64,000 nucleotides of DNA, from assembly GCA_017644045.1 (NCBI GenBank), contig JAEPMI010000007.1:496001-560000 (forward strand). Direction: 5' to 3'. Positions within the stretch are counted from its first letter, which is position 1. Each line of letters starts with the position of its first letter. The stretch comes from Deltaproteobacteria bacterium (GTDB lineage: Bacteria > Myxococcota_A > Polyangia > Polyangiales > Houyiibacteriaceae). Shown here piece by piece: positions 38,233 through 48,360 of the stretch. The translations under genes were made by a program, and so were the position numbers. The notes under the pieces are model-generated. The model was not told where the DNA came from. It made no database searches and saw only the letters and a program-made list of their open reading frames with translations.

Positions 38233-38457
38233 ATGTCCGAAGGAACGAAGTCGAAGAAGGAGAAGAGCTCCTCCGAGCCGCGCGGAGTCGCGGACCGGAT
38301 CGCGGACCGCACTGCCGAGGCGCTCGCCGAAGCGTGCGCGGACGAGCTCGGCGGTGGCCCGGTGCCGGTCACCGAGAACGAGCGGAAGCACCTCGAGAAG
38401 GCGGTCGCCCTCCACATGCAGGCCCAGCTCCGCGGCTGGCGGGACACGAGCTCGTGA
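38233..38457 (+). CDS. Unknown small protein (74 aa)
   Basis: Starts at ATG 38233 with GGAGGAAGGAACAGCC upstream (ribosome site GGAGGAAGG). A Lys/Ser-rich N-terminus (SEGTKSKKEKSSSE) precedes a helical part (VADRIADRTAEALAEACADE). No family known. Confidence 0.55.
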   Translation: MSEGTKSKKEKSSSEPRGVADRIADRTAEALAEACADELGGGPVPVTENERKHLEKAVALHMQAQLRGWRDTSS

Positions 38458-38771
38458 CCGAGGCTGCGGAAGCGACGCCGACGCAGGCGGAGGTCATGAC
38501 CTGCGACTCCGGTCCGTGGGCGCTCTGGCAGGCCAAGGGCTGGCATCTGAGCCTCTTCGCCTCGGGGCACACGATGATCGAGGCGGACTTCGCGACCCCT
38601 CCACGTGGTCACGTGAAGATCTCCTCGCCGCGGGAGGTCGTGCTCGAGCGGTGGGAGCAGCTCACCAGCTGTCGGATCGGTCCGCTGCGCGCGGACCTCG
38701 AGGAGGCACTGACGAGCTGCGAGGCCGCGCTCGGGATGGCGCGCGTCGCCGAGGGGAGCGCGGCCCGATGA
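38454..38771 (+). CDS. Unknown early protein (105 aa)
   Basis: GTG 38454 overlaps the upstream stop. GPWALWQAKGWHLSLFASGH and the LERWEQLTSC region suggest a small alpha/beta domain, followed by an acidic helix. No family recognised. Overlaps the next gene by ATGA. Confidence 0.55.
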   Translation: MTEAAEATPTQAEVMTCDSGPWALWQAKGWHLSLFASGHTMIEADFATPPRGHVKISSPREVVLERWEQLTSCRIGPLRADLEEALTSCEAALGMARVAEGSAAR

Positions 38772-38995
38772 GCGTCGACGTCGAGATCGAGCTGAAGCCC
38801 GGCGTCACCGTCGGGATCAAGGAAACCCCCCGCGGGTTCCTCGTGCAGAAGAGCACGAGCGTCGTTCGGTCGCGAGGCCGCATGGTCGGGAGCGCGGGCT
38901 CCGCCAGCATCCTCGCCGCCCTCTGGGCTGGCGAGCTCGGCGCCAGCGCCGAGGACCTCGAGAAGCTCCGAGCGGTCGGGCGAGAGAAGCCGTGA
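38768..38995 (+). CDS. Unknown small protein (75 aa)
   Basis: SVDVEIELKPGVTVGIKETP and GFLVQKSTSVVRSRGR form a short beta-rich N-terminus, followed by a helical C-terminus (ILAALWAGELGASAEDLEKL). No family known. Overlaps both neighbours. Confidence 0.5.
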   Translation: MSVDVEIELKPGVTVGIKETPRGFLVQKSTSVVRSRGRMVGSAGSASILAALWAGELGASAEDLEKLRAVGREKP

Positions 38996-39681
38996 CCGCT
39001 CTCCCCCTCGTCGACTGCGAGCCGTACGGCACTCGTCTCCTCGAGAAGAGGTGCGTCCGCCGGTACGAGCTCGCCAACGGCAACCCGAAGGGCCGCACCG
39101 GTCACGCTCGGGAGGTCCAGCGCGCCCGCCAGAACTTCCGCCTCTGCACTGAGTGCGAGGTGGGGAAGGCGCGAGCGGGCGGCGACCAGGTTGGCGAGGT
39201 CCACGAGACCGAGGCGCGTGGAGCTCCGCCTCCGGTCGAGCCGCCCCCGGCGGTCGAGCCCCCGAACCCTCCGGCGCCTGCGCCGGCCCCGTCGGCGGGT
39301 CCGCCGGCATCGAAGGAGAGAGACGTGAAGACGAAGACGTGCAAGGTGGTCGACTGCCCGAACCAGTTCGAGGTTGCCAAGGGCAACCGGAAGCACTGTG
39401 ACGAGCATCAGGACCCGAAGGATCGGGCGGGTCTCGAGGTCGAGGGCAAGGCGAAGCGCCGGGCGGCTCACGACCTGAACAAGGCGATCGGCGACTCGAA
39501 CGAGACGCCGGCGGCGACGAACCGGAAGCCGACCCAGCGGAAGCGGACGGCGAAGGCGGCGACGTCGGCGCCCGCGGCTGGCGTGGTCAGCGCGAAGGAG
39601 CTGCTCGAGCTCGCTGGCTTCGAGGTCCGTGAGGTCCCGACGCCGGCCGGAACGCTGCTCTTCGTCGAGGAGGCGGCGTGA
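38992..39681 (+). CDS. Protein with two zinc-finger-like modules and Pro-rich linker (229 aa)
   Basis: Two Cys clusters (CEPYGTRLLEKRC with LCTEC, residues 9-55; TCKVVDCPNQFEVAKGNRKH with C at about 115-140) flank a proline-rich linker (about 78-105, repeated PPxVEPP). The C-terminus ends in a small domain (SAKELLELAGFEVREVPTPA). The duplicated ANGN/AKGN motifs suggest repeated zinc ribbons. Probably nucleic-acid binding; function unknown. Confidence 0.55.
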   Translation: MTALPLVDCEPYGTRLLEKRCVRRYELANGNPKGRTGHAREVQRARQNFRLCTECEVGKARAGGDQVGEVHETEARGAPPPVEPPPAVEPPNPPAPAPAPSAGPPASKERDVKTKTCKVVDCPNQFEVAKGNRKHCDEHQDPKDRAGLEVEGKAKRRAAHDLNKAIGDSNETPAATNRKPTQRKRTAKAATSAPAAGVVSAKELLELAGFEVREVPTPAGTLLFVEEAA

Positions 39682-40064
39682 GGCCTTCGGAGATCGTGCT
39701 CCTGCCGCCGATCCCGCTCACAGCCACGATGGGGCGCGCCGAGCGGGAGCTGGCCGCAGCGCTCCTCGTGCTCGCGATGCGCGCCAAGGGCGACGAGTTC
39801 GGGGCCGTAGGCATGCGCGACGTCGGCGAGGCGTTGAAGGCCATCTCGGACTCGGCGAAGGAGACCGGGGAGCTTCCGGCCGAGAAGGGGTGGCTCACCC
39901 TGCCGACGGTCATCTGTTCGCCGGACTTCCGCGACCTCGTCGCTCAGAGCTACGCCGAGCTCGCCGAGCCCGAGCGCGAGTGGGAGTCGCCGCTGAGGTT
40001 CACCGAGAAGGGCCTCGAGGCTCTACGGAAGTGGTGGCGGCAGCCCGAGGAGAAGACGGCGTGA
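39678..40064 (+). CDS. Unknown early protein (128 aa)
   Basis: ATG 39678 overlaps the upstream stop. A helical N-terminus (GRAERELAAALLVLAMRAKG, GMRDVGEALKAIS), a GWLTLPTVICSPDFRDLVAQ middle and a charged C-terminus with KGLEALRKWW resembling a winged-helix wing. No family recognised. Confidence 0.55.
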   Translation: MRPSEIVLLPPIPLTATMGRAERELAAALLVLAMRAKGDEFGAVGMRDVGEALKAISDSAKETGELPAEKGWLTLPTVICSPDFRDLVAQSYAELAEPEREWESPLRFTEKGLEALRKWWRQPEEKTA

Positions 40065-40252
40065 TCGAGCGCCGCTTCAAGCCCGGGGACCGGGTCCACT
40101 ACATCGGCGACGACCCGAAGCGCGAAGGCCAGGTCGGGAGGGTCGTCCGCGTCGCCGGCGACGTCGTCTACGTGCTCGGCAGCGTCGAGCGCGAGGAGCA
40201 GGCGACCGCGCCGGCCGACCTGATGCGCATCGACGAGCGGAGCCGCTCGTGA
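40061..40252 (+). CDS. Small SH3/KOW-like protein (63 aa)
   Basis: GTG start overlaps the upstream stop. FKPGDRVHYIGDDPKREGQV, then GRVVRVAGDVVYVLG form a short beta-barrel-like pattern typical of KOW or SH3-like domains. Function unknown. Confidence 0.55.
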   Translation: MIERRFKPGDRVHYIGDDPKREGQVGRVVRVAGDVVYVLGSVEREEQATAPADLMRIDERSRS

Positions 40253-40289
40253 ACGAGGCCGGGGCCTCCCGGCAGAAAGTGAGCTGAGG

Positions 40290-40613
40290 ATGACGAACGA
40301 GGAGAAGGCCGCGGAGAAGCGGTCGAAGCTGGTAGGCGCGATCAACGAGGCCGCGGCCAAGATGGCGGCGACGCAGGCACGCGTCGACACCGCGCGGGAG
40401 GGCATGGCGAAGGTCGTGCACGCGGCGCGGTGCGAGATGGGCACGGCGAAGTCGGAGCACTTGAAGGCCGCGCTCGAGTACTCCGCGGCGCGACGGCGTC
40501 TCTTGGAGGCGCTCCCCAGCGTCGACATCGAGTCGGTGACGGTCGCCCTCGAGGCGGAGCGAACGAAGTTCGACGAGGACCTCGACGAGGTGCTGGGGGC
40601 GTCGGCGCAGTGA
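40290..40613 (+). CDS. Coiled-coil protein (107 aa)
   Basis: ATG 40290 with a GCTGAGG upstream. The whole product is predicted coiled coil (TNEEKAAEKRSKLVGAINEA, TQARVDTAREGMAKVV, EAERTKFDEDLDEVL). It overlaps the next gene by GTGA. Unknown role. Confidence 0.55.
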   Translation: MTNEEKAAEKRSKLVGAINEAAAKMAATQARVDTAREGMAKVVHAARCEMGTAKSEHLKAALEYSAARRRLLEALPSVDIESVTVALEAERTKFDEDLDEVLGASAQ

Positions 40614-41341
40614 GCGACGACGAGAAGATCCTGCAGCGCGTGCGAGACCTGCTGCGCCTGGCCCACGGCAACGAGAACGTTCACGAGGCGGCGGCTGCCG
40701 CGGCGCGAGCACAGGCCCTGATGACTCGCCACCAGATCAGCGAGGCCGAGGTCCGCGCCTCCGGCATCGTCGACGTGGAGGACGTGGGCAAGCTGGTCCT
40801 CGACGAGCGCGGACAGGTCACCCACTGGCGGGGTCGCATCGCCGCGGGCGTCGCTGACGCGAACGGCTGCTACGCGTGCTGGGAGGTGGTCCGGGAGATC
40901 CGGCGCGGCCGCTTCCGGCAGACGGGCGTCGCACTACAGATGTACGGCAAGCCCAGCGCCGTCGACGCCTCCAAGCACCTCTACCTCGCGCTCGTGCGGA
41001 TGTGCGATGCCGACACCCGAGCCGCCATGAAGGGCGCAGGCCGTTCGGCCACCCACGCCTACCGACTCGGCTGGGCCACGGCGGTCGCTGACCGCCTCGT
41101 GGACGAGGCGCTTCGGATCCGCTCCGAACACGCGGGGACGGCGATCGTGAAGGTCCCCGACTGCGACCTGGCCCGGGAAGCTGCGGAGGCAGACAACGGG
41201 GGAACGATCGGCTCCACAAACACGCCGGGTCATTCGGACCGGGACGCGTTCCGCAAGGGGCTCGCTGACGGCTCGGAGGCCCGGCTTGGCGACGCGCCGC
41301 GAGTCGGTTCGGGGACCCCAGCGATGACGGCGGGCGGATGA
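40610..41341 (+). CDS. DUF2786-containing protein (243 aa)
   Basis: ILQRVRDLLRLAHGNENVHE, AAAARAQALMTRHQI at the N-terminus are the DUF2786 signature, and HWRGRIAAGVADANGCYACW with the following MYGKPSAVDASKHLYLAL block matches the associated C-terminal domain. Such proteins are common in phages and plasmids and are thought to bind nucleic acid; function not established. Confidence 0.82.
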   Translation: MSDDEKILQRVRDLLRLAHGNENVHEAAAAAARAQALMTRHQISEAEVRASGIVDVEDVGKLVLDERGQVTHWRGRIAAGVADANGCYACWEVVREIRRGRFRQTGVALQMYGKPSAVDASKHLYLALVRMCDADTRAAMKGAGRSATHAYRLGWATAVADRLVDEALRIRSEHAGTAIVKVPDCDLAREAAEADNGGTIGSTNTPGHSDRDAFRKGLADGSEARLGDAPRVGSGTPAMTAGG

Positions 41342-41964
41342 TGGGCCAGCTCGACCTCATTCCGGGCCTGGTCCCCGCGCTCGACTCGTCGATGGGACAG
41401 TGGTGGACGCCTCCGCGACTCGCCGAGCGCATCGCCCGCGAGTTCCCGATCGAGGGCCACGTGCTCGAGCCGACCGCCGGCGCGGGGAACCTCGCGGTCG
41501 CCCTGGCCAAGCAGGCGGAGTTCAGCCTCCTCGAGGTGAACGAGATCGACCCGCGCTGGACGCCGTCCCTCCGCCATCGCCTGCGCGCGGAGCGCGAGCT
41601 CGGGAGCGTGAAGGTGCACGAGACCGACTGGCTCGAGACGAGCTGGGATGATCGGCGGTGGTTCGACTGGTGCGTGATGAACCCGCCGGACGAATCGAAG
41701 AGGGGCGTCCACGTGGTCGACTTCCTCGAGCGGGCGCTCCTCGGCGCGGACCACACCGTCGCGCTGATCCGCCTGAACGCGCTCACGACCGGCGAACGCA
41801 CTCGCCGGGTGTGGAAGCGGGCCCACGTGCGTCAGCTCGTGATGCTCGCGAGCCGTCCGGCCTTCGGTCCCTCCGGAGGTGAGCAGGAGTGGTGTGTCGT
41901 TTGGTTCGGCCCGGAGGCCGGGCCGGTACATCCCACCGTGTGGTGGGAAGACGGGTGGTCCTGA
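41338..41964 (+). CDS. Phage DNA adenine N6-methyltransferase-like protein (208 aa)
   Basis: LEPTAGAGNLAVALA (about 45-59) is the SAM-binding motif I, and VMNPPDE (about 112-118) is motif IV (NPPD in place of NPPY). This is the layout of orphan phage methyltransferases that protect DNA from host restriction. ATG 41338 overlaps the upstream stop; ATG 41341 is equally possible. The altered NPPD leaves activity uncertain. Confidence 0.78.
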   Translation: MMGQLDLIPGLVPALDSSMGQWWTPPRLAERIAREFPIEGHVLEPTAGAGNLAVALAKQAEFSLLEVNEIDPRWTPSLRHRLRAERELGSVKVHETDWLETSWDDRRWFDWCVMNPPDESKRGVHVVDFLERALLGADHTVALIRLNALTTGERTRRVWKRAHVRQLVMLASRPAFGPSGGEQEWCVVWFGPEAGPVHPTVWWEDGWS

Positions 41965-43100
41965 TGGGTGAGAGTTCGAAGATCGAATGGACCGACGCGA
42001 CCTGGAACCCGGTGATCGGGTGCTCCCGGGTCTCGGCGGGCTGCTCCAACTGCTACGCCGAGCGCGTCGCGCATCGGGGGATGGCAGAGCAGCATCGAGG
42101 GCTGACGGTGATGGGCGCGAAGGGGCCGCGCTGGAACGGCGACGTCCGCTTCGTACCCCACCGCCTCGACGTCCCGCTCCGGAAGAAGGCGCCGCAGCGC
42201 TACTTCGTGAACAGCCTCTCGGACCTCTTCCACGAGGGGCTGACGAACGAGCAGATCGCGGCCGTCTTCGGCGTGATGGCCGGGTGCCCCCAGCACACGT
42301 TCCAGATCCTGACGAAGCGACCGGGGCGCATGGCGGAGTGGTTCCGCTGGGCGGAGTCATTCGGCGACGGATACGACCTGCTCCGCGAGGGGATGCCGAG
42401 CGGGCTCCTCACGTGTGCGCACGAGGCCCTGAGCGGAGACGCGTGGGAGGACGTCGAGCCGCCGTTCTCCGAGCCGACACCGACACCGGCCCGGTTCGGC
42501 ACGTCCTGGCCTCTCCCGAACGTCTGGCTCGGCGTCTCCGTCGAAGACCAGCTGACCGCCGAGCTGAGAATCCTCGAGCTTCTCGGTACGCCGGCGGCGC
42601 TCCGGTTCGTCAGCTACGAGCCGGCGCTGGGCGCCGTCGACTTCACCGACCTGGTGATCAAGGAGGCCCAGCCCCCGCACGGACCGCGGATCTCACTGAA
42701 CGCGATGACCGGTGTGGTGGCCGGCCCGGACGACGTCCTGCCCTCGCTGGACTGGATCATCGTGGGTGGCGAGTCCGGTCCGGGCGCGCGGCCGTTCAAC
42801 ATCGAGTGGGCCCTCTCGACGATCCGGCAGGGTCGCGACGCCGGCGTCGCCGTGTTCGTGAAGCAGCTCGGCGCGCGAGCGATCGACGGTGAGCGGCTCG
42901 ACGTCTGGTGCAACGGTGAGCACCACTACGGCGGCCGGTTCCCCGGCGAGTCGATCATCGAAGAGGCGATGGCCCGGCCTGGGTACACCGTGAAGCCGCA
43001 CGACGTGAGCCGGCTGCTCGTCGACCGCAAGGGCGGCGACTGGTCCGAGTGGCCCGAGGACCTGCGCGTCCGCGAGATGCCGGAGGTGGACCGTGTCTGA
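41964..43100 (+). CDS. DUF5131/phage Gp37-Gp68 family protein (378 aa)
   Basis: SKIEWTDATWNPVIGCSRVS, then GCSNCYAERVA is the invariant start of this family, with the three Cys residues (C20, C27, C30) resembling a radical-SAM type cluster site. LPNVWLGVSVEDQ, LRFVSYEP and DWIIVGGESGPGARP are further family motifs. Members are widespread in phages and prophages; proposed roles include nucleic-acid modification, not settled. ATG 41964 overlaps the methyltransferase stop. Confidence 0.88.
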   Translation: MGESSKIEWTDATWNPVIGCSRVSAGCSNCYAERVAHRGMAEQHRGLTVMGAKGPRWNGDVRFVPHRLDVPLRKKAPQRYFVNSLSDLFHEGLTNEQIAAVFGVMAGCPQHTFQILTKRPGRMAEWFRWAESFGDGYDLLREGMPSGLLTCAHEALSGDAWEDVEPPFSEPTPTPARFGTSWPLPNVWLGVSVEDQLTAELRILELLGTPAALRFVSYEPALGAVDFTDLVIKEAQPPHGPRISLNAMTGVVAGPDDVLPSLDWIIVGGESGPGARPFNIEWALSTIRQGRDAGVAVFVKQLGARAIDGERLDVWCNGEHHYGGRFPGESIIEEAMARPGYTVKPHDVSRLLVDRKGGDWSEWPEDLRVREMPEVDRV

Positions 43101-43740
43101 AGGGCCGATCCTCTACACCGGCGCGATGGTCCGCGAGGTTCTCGGGGATCGGAAGACCCAGACCCGGCGGGTCATCAAGCTCCGCGAGTTCGGGCCGAGC
43201 GATACGCCTGGCTACGACTGGACCTTCCGCGACCGTCGAGGCCTCTGGAACGACATGCGGACCGCGGACCTGGTCGCGAAGAAGTGCCCCTACGGGCAGC
43301 CCGGCGAGCTGCTCTGGGTGCGGGAGACGTGGGCGGCATCGACCGTCCACGACTCGACGCCGCCCAGAGAGCTGCCGAGGCCATGCGCGGTCTTCTATCG
43401 CGAGCGCGACGGGCAATGCGACGAGTACGACTTCGTCGGCCGCTGGCGCCCCTCGATCCATATGCCCCGTTGGGCGTCCCGCCTGACCCTCCGCGTGACC
43501 GATGTCCGCATCGAGCGCGTCCAGGCCGCGAGCGATGCAGACATCGCTGCAGAGGGTCTGCGCCCGTCGGCGATGGGCGCTCAGTGCTCAGTGGACCTTC
43601 CAGGCGGACTCACTCACCACGACACGCACATCGAGTGCTGGCGGCTGCTCTGGGACAGCATCAACGGCAAGCGCGAAGGGTGCTCCTGGGAGGCAAACCC
43701 CTGGGTCTGGGTGGTCTGCTTCGAGAGGGTCGAGACGTGA
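43093..43740 (+). CDS. ASCH-domain phage protein (215 aa)
   Basis: ILYTGAMVREVLGDRKTQTR at the N-terminus, CPYGQPGELLWVRETW (about 65-80) and WRPSIHMPRWASRLTLRVTD (about 115-135) are the standard motifs of phage ASCH proteins, which commonly accompany DUF5131 genes. ASCH domains bind RNA or modified nucleotides. GTG 43093 overlaps the DUF5131 stop by eight bases. Confidence 0.87.
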   Translation: MSEGPILYTGAMVREVLGDRKTQTRRVIKLREFGPSDTPGYDWTFRDRRGLWNDMRTADLVAKKCPYGQPGELLWVRETWAASTVHDSTPPRELPRPCAVFYRERDGQCDEYDFVGRWRPSIHMPRWASRLTLRVTDVRIERVQAASDADIAAEGLRPSAMGAQCSVDLPGGLTHHDTHIECWRLLWDSINGKREGCSWEANPWVWVVCFERVET

Positions 43741-44007
43741 CCGATCCCGGGCAGCCGGTGGTGACCATGACGCTCGGCGAGCTCGCGGAGCTCGTGCGCG
43801 ATGTGGTGCGCGCCGAGCTCGGGGCGCGAGAGGTCGACGGCGCCGTCGAACCCATGCTCACCACCGCCGACGCGGCCGAGGCGCTGCAGGTCCACGAGGC
43901 GACCGTTAGGAAGTGGATCCGCGCCGGCGAGCTCGAGGCCAAGAACTTCGGCTCCGCGCTCCGGATCCGTCGTGACAGCCTCGAGGAGTTCATGCGAAGG
44001 GGGACAC

Positions 44008-44027
<20 letters not shown>
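43737..44027 (+). CDS. xis: Excisionase-like HTH protein (96 aa)
   Basis: LTTADAAEALQVHEATVRKW, then IRAGELEAKNFGSALRIRRD is a MerR-like winged-helix of the excisionase/HTH_17 family, about residues 40-85. The N-terminal helix (TLGELAELVRDVVRAELGAR) may dimerise. Immediately before the integrase with overlapping frames, it is the likely excisionase (recombination directionality factor). The symbol reflects role by position and fold. Confidence 0.75.
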
Positions 44028-45364
<1,337 letters not shown>

Positions 45365-45415
45365 AGATTCTGTTGTCACTCGCTCGAGACCGGGGTCCCT
45401 CGCGAAGGGAGTGGC

Positions 45416-45444
45416 TATCTAGCGCGGGTAACCGGGGGTGTCAA
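45416..45444 (-). promoter_or_regulatory. Sigma-70 promoter of tRNA-Asp
   Basis: On the minus strand, TTGACA (45444-45439), a 17-bp spacer and TAGATA (45421-45416), a near-consensus promoter about 50 bases upstream of the tRNA 5' end. It lies between the trpE stop and the tRNA. Confidence 0.8.
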
Positions 45445-45453
45445 AAGAGAATT

Positions 45454-47022
45454 TCAGGTGTCGGCGTCGGAGGGCGATTTTCTCTGCTCCGTCCCCGTCT
45501 CGGGGGCCGGCGGACGAGCGCCGCGGGCCGCTTCGATGGCGATCAGACCGGCCCGCGCCTTGTTGACGGTCTCCTCGAATTCCTTGGCCGGATCGCTCGC
45601 TTCGACGATCCCCGCGCCGCTCTGCAGCGCGAGGGTTCCGTCCTTGATGGTGGCGGTGCGGATGGCGATCGCGAGGTCCGCGTTGCCGTCGAAGCCGAGG
45701 TAGCCGACGGCGCCGCCGTAGAGACCGCGACGCACCGGCTCGAGGTCATCGATGATCTGCATGGCGCGCACCTTCGGCGCGCCGCTGAGGGTGCCCGCGG
45801 GGAAGGTGGCGCGGAGGACGTCGAGGGCGTCGCGCCCGTCGGCGATCTCGCCGGTGACATTGGAGGTCAGGTGAATGACGTGGCTGAAGCGCTCGACGAT
45901 CATCCGCTCGGTGAGCTGCACGGTGCCGGGCTTGCTGATCCGACCCAGATCGTTGCGGCCGAGGTCGACGAGCATGACGTGCTCGGCGCGCTCCTTCGGG
46001 TCGGCGAGGAGGTCGGCGGCGCGCTCCTCGTCGTCGGCGTCGGAGTCGCCGCGGCGGCGGGTGCCGGCGATGGGGCGCACGGTCGCGACGCCGTCTTCGA
46101 CCCGCACGAGGGTCTCGGGGCTCGCGCCGCTGACGCTGACGCCGGGGAGCTCCACGAAGAACATGTAGGGCGAGGGGTTCACCACCCGCATGGCGCGGTA
46201 GAGCGCGAAGGGGTCGAGGCCGGTGGCGTCGAGCTCGAAGCGCTGGCTGAGGACGACCTGGAAGATGTCGCCGGCGCGGATGTGCTCCTTGCACCGTTCC
46301 ACCGCGGACTCGAAGGCCTCGCGGCTGAAGCTCGACGCCGGGAGCTCGCCCTGGATGTCGCGGCTCGGCATCGGGATGCGGTCGAGACGCACCGGCTGCT
46401 CGAGCGCGTGGACCACGGCGTCGATGCGGGCGGCGGCGCGGTCGTAGGCGCCTTCGCTGTCGCCACCGCGGACGCGCGCGGGGACGACCACGCGGAGCGT
46501 CTGCCGGAGGGCGTCGAAGATGAGGAGCGTGGCGCCGAGACCGAAGGCGAGCTCGTCGTCCTCGTCGCCGTTGGGCTCGCCGACGGTGGGCTCGAAGCGG
46601 CGGACGGCGTCGTAGGCGAGGTAGCCGACGGCGCCACCCCAGAAGCGCGGGAGCTTCAGCGGCGCGAGCTTCTCGGCAGGCGGCGGGACCCACTCGGCGA
46701 GCACCTCGCGGAGCCGCTCGTAGGGATCGACGTCGCTCTCGAGGACGGGCAGGCCCTCCCCTTCGCGCTGGATCTCGAAGCGAGAGCCGCCGCCGCGCAC
46801 GAGCTCCTCGGCGCCGACGCCGACGAAGCTGTAGCGCGCCCACTTCTCGCCACCGATGACCGACTCGAGCAGGAAGGTCGGCTCGCCGACGAACGCCTTG
46901 GCCAGGAGCTCGCGCGCGACCACCGGCGTCAGCGCGTCCGCCACGACCTCGCGCTGCACCGGGATCACGGTGGCGCCCGCGTCGGCAAGCGCCGTGAAAT
47001 CTGCCCGCGTGGGCTGGAGCAC
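45454..47022 (-). CDS. trpE: Anthranilate synthase component I (522 aa)
   Basis: Converts chorismate and glutamine (with TrpG) to anthranilate, the first step of tryptophan synthesis. Family motifs: FLLESVIGG near residue 50 (feedback-site LLES), PIAGTRRRG (about 320), VDLGRNDLGR (about 355) and FPAGTLSGAPKVRAMQII (about 410). Length is normal. GTG 47022 lies one base after the glyA stop, so the two form an operon. The usual trpG partner is not next to it; the gene is followed by tRNA-Asp. A Pro/Glu-rich tail follows the catalytic domain. Confidence 0.95.
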   Translation of the reverse strand: MLQPTRADFTALADAGATVIPVQREVVADALTPVVARELLAKAFVGEPTFLLESVIGGEKWARYSFVGVGAEELVRGGGSRFEIQREGEGLPVLESDVDPYERLREVLAEWVPPPAEKLAPLKLPRFWGGAVGYLAYDAVRRFEPTVGEPNGDEDDELAFGLGATLLIFDALRQTLRVVVPARVRGGDSEGAYDRAAARIDAVVHALEQPVRLDRIPMPSRDIQGELPASSFSREAFESAVERCKEHIRAGDIFQVVLSQRFELDATGLDPFALYRAMRVVNPSPYMFFVELPGVSVSGASPETLVRVEDGVATVRPIAGTRRRGDSDADDEERAADLLADPKERAEHVMLVDLGRNDLGRISKPGTVQLTERMIVERFSHVIHLTSNVTGEIADGRDALDVLRATFPAGTLSGAPKVRAMQIIDDLEPVRRGLYGGAVGYLGFDGNADLAIAIRTATIKDGTLALQSGAGIVEASDPAKEFEETVNKARAGLIAIEAARGARPPAPETGTEQRKSPSDADT

Positions 47023-47023
47023 G

Positions 47024-48271
47024 TCAGACGCCCGGGGCGGGGAACTGCTGGCAGAGGGCGGTGACCTCGCCGGCGATGCGCTCGATGGTCGCGTCGTCGT
47101 CCGGGGCGTCGATGACGGCGGTCATCCACTGGCCGACCTGCTTCATCTCGGCGGGGCCCATGCCGCGCGCGGCCATGGCCGGCGTACCGAGGCGGATGCC
47201 GCTCGGGTCGAAGGGCTTGCGCGTGTCGAAGGGGACCGAGTTGTAGTTGCAGACGATGCCGGCGCGATCGAGCGCCTGCGCCGCGACCTTGCCGGGCACG
47301 TTCTTGCTGGTGAGGTCGCAGAGGATGAGGTGGTTGTCGCTGCCGCCGGTGACGACGTCGACGCCCCCGCCCATGAGGGTCTCGGCGAGCGCGCGGCTGT
47401 CGTCGACGATGCGCTGCGCGTAGGTCTTGAACTCGTCGGTCATCGCGAGCTTCGCCGCGATGGCGATGCCGGCGGTGGTGCCGTTGTGCGGGCCACCCTG
47501 CAGCCCGGGGAAGACGGCGCGGTCGATGGCCTTCTTGTGCGCCGCGTCGCAGAGGATCATGCCGCCGCGCGGACCGCGGAAGGTCTTGTGCGTGGTGCTG
47601 GAGATGACGCCGGCATGACCGACCGGGCTCGGGTGCACGCCCGCGGCGACGAGGCCGGAGATGTGGCTGATGTCGGCGACGAGGATGGCACCGACGTCTT
47701 CGGCGATCTGAGCGAACTTCGCGAAGTCGATGACGCGCGGGTACGCCGTGGCGCCGCACCAGATGAGCTTCGGCGAGTGCTCCTTCGCCAGGGACGCGAC
47801 CTCGTCGAAGTCGATGAGCAGGTCGTCCTTGCGCACCCCGTACTGCTTGGCGTCGAAGAACTTGCCGCTGATCGACACGTTCCAGCCGTGGGTGAGGTGA
47901 CCGCCGCTCGGCAGGCCCATGCCGAGGACCGGATCGCCGGGCTTGCAGAAGGCGAAGTAGACCGCGAGGTTCGCCGGGCTGCCGCTGTAGGGCTGCACGT
48001 TGGCGTGGTCGACGCCGAAGAGCTGCTGGAGCCGCTCCTTGGCCAGGTTCTCGACGCCGTCGATGTTCTGCTGGCCCTCGTAGTAGCGGCGGCCGGCGTA
48101 GCCCTCGGAGTACTTGTTGTTGAGCGAGCTGCCGCAGGCCTCCATCACGGCCGGGTAGGCGTAGTTCTCGCTCGGGATGAGGCGCAGCTTGTCGCGCTGG
48201 CGAGCGTCTTCCTTCTGGATGAGATCGAAGATCTCGGGGTCGACGGTGGAAAGCTCGGCGTCGTTGCTCAT
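47024..48271 (-). CDS. glyA: Serine hydroxymethyltransferase (415 aa)
   Basis: PLP enzyme that interconverts serine and glycine and charges tetrahydrofolate with one-carbon units. Motifs: LRLIPSENYAYPAVMEACGS (about 29-48), KYSEGYAGRRYYEG (about 53-66), ADISHISGLVAAG and the PLP lysine at K229 in STTHKTFRGPRGG. Length is normal. ATG 48271 is chosen because GGAGGG lies just upstream. First gene of a glyA-trpE operon; glycine/serine and chorismate-derived metabolism are linked only by co-transcription here. Confidence 0.97.
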   Translation of the reverse strand: MSNDAELSTVDPEIFDLIQKEDARQRDKLRLIPSENYAYPAVMEACGSSLNNKYSEGYAGRRYYEGQQNIDGVENLAKERLQQLFGVDHANVQPYSGSPANLAVYFAFCKPGDPVLGMGLPSGGHLTHGWNVSISGKFFDAKQYGVRKDDLLIDFDEVASLAKEHSPKLIWCGATAYPRVIDFAKFAQIAEDVGAILVADISHISGLVAAGVHPSPVGHAGVISSTTHKTFRGPRGGMILCDAAHKKAIDRAVFPGLQGGPHNGTTAGIAIAAKLAMTDEFKTYAQRIVDDSRALAETLMGGGVDVVTGGSDNHLILCDLTSKNVPGKVAAQALDRAGIVCNYNSVPFDTRKPFDPSGIRLGTPAMAARGMGPAEMKQVGQWMTAVIDAPDDDATIERIAGEVTALCQQFPAPGV

Positions 48272-48360
48272 GGGGCCCTCCATAGCAGGTTTGGCCGGGT
48301 CGATCGCCCGCCGATCGCCGCTTTTTTGACCGGGCGCGGCTTCCTCGGGAGGGTCGAGGC

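Noticed and set aside
48272-48360. Riboswitch upstream of glyA
   Set aside because: The 89-bp gap shows no glycine- or folate-riboswitch-like conserved core and is too short.
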